This document shows, in pieces, positions 5,328 through 5,803 of a stretch of DNA of 5,803 nt. Made by a program: the position numbers and the translations under genes. The notes beneath the pieces were generated by a model that worked only from the letters and a program-made list of their open reading frames with translations, searched no databases and was not told the origin of the DNA. Within the stretch, counting starts at the first letter, position 1; every line of letters starts with the position of its first letter. The stretch covers positions 1-5,803 of the forward strand of contig CAMNWW010000152.1 of assembly GCA_946566415.1 (NCBI GenBank), read 5' to 3'. This stretch comes from an uncultured Lachnospiraceae bacterium (lineage in GTDB: Bacteria > Bacillota > Clostridia > Lachnospirales > Lachnospiraceae).

Positions 5328-5357
5328 GACAATATACATACCGTCGTATGGTATGTA
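5326..5357 (+). promoter_or_regulatory. Promoter of the MFS gene
   Basis: TTGACA (5326-5331) is a consensus -35. The -10 is less certain. TATGTA (5352-5357) has an extended -10 TG at 5349-5350 but a long 20-nt spacer; TATGGT (5347-5352) has a short 15-nt spacer. Either way the palindrome at 5335-5357 lies over the promoter, so repressor binding would exclude polymerase. Confidence 0.6.
5335..5357. promoter_or_regulatory. Operator O3 at the MFS promoter
   Basis: TACATACC (5335-5342) and GGTATGTA (5350-5357) are perfect 8-bp inverted arms around a 7-nt centre. The half-sites match O1 and O2, but the spacing is 7 rather than 3. An alternative, shorter palindrome CATAC-CGTC-GTATG (5337-5350) uses the inner GTATG, since GTATG occurs twice in tandem. 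Binding of the local TetR protein is inferred from shared half-sites. Confidence 0.72.
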
Positions 5358-5380
5358 AAAGAAAAACGGAGGTTTAGAGG

Positions 5381-5803
5381 ATGAAACAGAAATTATTTTC
5401 AAGAGATTTTACACTAGTTGTCATTGGTCAGATTATTTCACTTTTTGGCAACGCTACGATAAGATTCGCGCTGCCTTTATATCTGCTCAATCTGACAGGG
5501 TCATCAGCGCTTTACGGAACTGTCACGGCATGCGCCTTTATCCCGGCAATCCTGCTGTCGCCTGTTGGCGGGATTGTTGCTGACAGAGTGAATAAACGAA
5601 ATGTTATGGTAATCCTGGATTTTTTTACGGCAGCAGTCATTTTAACATTTTCTTTGCTTATGAAAGGAGGGAATATCATTCTTCTTCTGACTGTCACAAT
5701 GATGCTTTTATATGGTATTGCAGGCGCCTATCAGCCGTCTGTGCAGGCAAGTATCCCAGCGCTTGTCGACCAGGATTATTTTATGGAGGCTAACTCTATT
5801 ATC
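5381..5803 (+). CDS. MFS efflux transporter, 3'-truncated by the window
   Basis: This is the first 141 residues of a Major Facilitator Superfamily membrane protein, a proton-coupled exporter in the cytoplasmic membrane, of the macrolide-efflux/MFS_3 style. The ATG at 5381 has GGAGG at 5368-5372, 8 nt upstream, and a second AGAGG directly abutting. Hydrophobic segments at about 10-36, 43-66, 75-94 and 98-116 fit TM1 to TM4. The cytoplasmic loop GGIVADRVNKR (63-73) is MFS motif A, with D68 and R69 in place. QPSVQASIPALV (118-129) followed by acidic residues and EANS resembles the corresponding part of Mef-like pumps. The frame is open to the window end, with the remaining about 260 residues outside. 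The substrate cannot be read from this part. Position under a TetR operator argues for inducible export of a toxic compound. Confidence 0.9.
   Translation, partial: MKQKLFSRDFTLVVIGQIISLFGNATIRFALPLYLLNLTGSSALYGTVTACAFIPAILLSPVGGIVADRVNKRNVMVILDFFTAAVILTFSLLMKGGNIILLLTVTMMLLYGIAGAYQPSVQASIPALVDQDYFMEANSII

Noticed and set aside
1..5803. CRISPR array, tRNA, rRNA, prophage or defence genes
   Set aside because: No regularly spaced direct repeats, no tRNA-like cloverleaf and no phage or nuclease proteins were seen on either strand.

Overview
The window looks like chromosomal DNA from a low-to-moderate GC Firmicute, most likely a gut-type Clostridia of the Lachnospiraceae kind. This is inferred from AGGAGG-type ribosome sites, TTGACA/TATAAT-like promoters, protein style and the gene set; it was not tested by search. 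All recognisable genes lie on the + strand.

Region 1 (1-2387) is a compact biosynthetic cluster. It holds the 3' part of leuD (isopropylmalate dehydratase small subunit, leucine pathway), then thrC (threonine synthase) 4 nt later, then cdd (cytidine deaminase, pyrimidine salvage) 37 nt after that. I see no terminator between them, so they probably share a transcript.

Region 2 (2388-2768) is a 381-bp spacer with no credible gene. Most of it is a 254-bp element (2422-2675) bounded by perfect 14-bp inverted repeats and flanked by an imperfect 8-bp direct repeat (7 of 8 match). Its interior folds into several strong stems, with a possible pseudoknot. It looks like a MITE-like non-autonomous mobile element that may encode a structured RNA, and it is the most unusual object in the window. 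Immediately downstream is a near-consensus, extended -10 promoter that drives the next gene.

Region 3 (2769-4528) is pckA, a full-length but divergent ATP-type phosphoenolpyruvate carboxykinase (565 aa), followed by an intrinsic-type terminator hairpin. It links oxaloacetate and PEP pools and may work in the anaplerotic or ATP-forming direction in an anaerobe.

Region 4 (4529-5803) is a regulator-transporter module: a TetR-family repressor (GTG start) and a Major Facilitator Superfamily exporter that runs off the window end. Both promoters carry palindromes built on CATACC/GGTATG: two sites at the tetR promoter and one at the MFS promoter. This is the expected layout for autorepression plus repression of an efflux pump, relieved by an unknown ligand. 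A hairpin terminator separates the two genes, so they are transcribed separately but controlled by the same sites.
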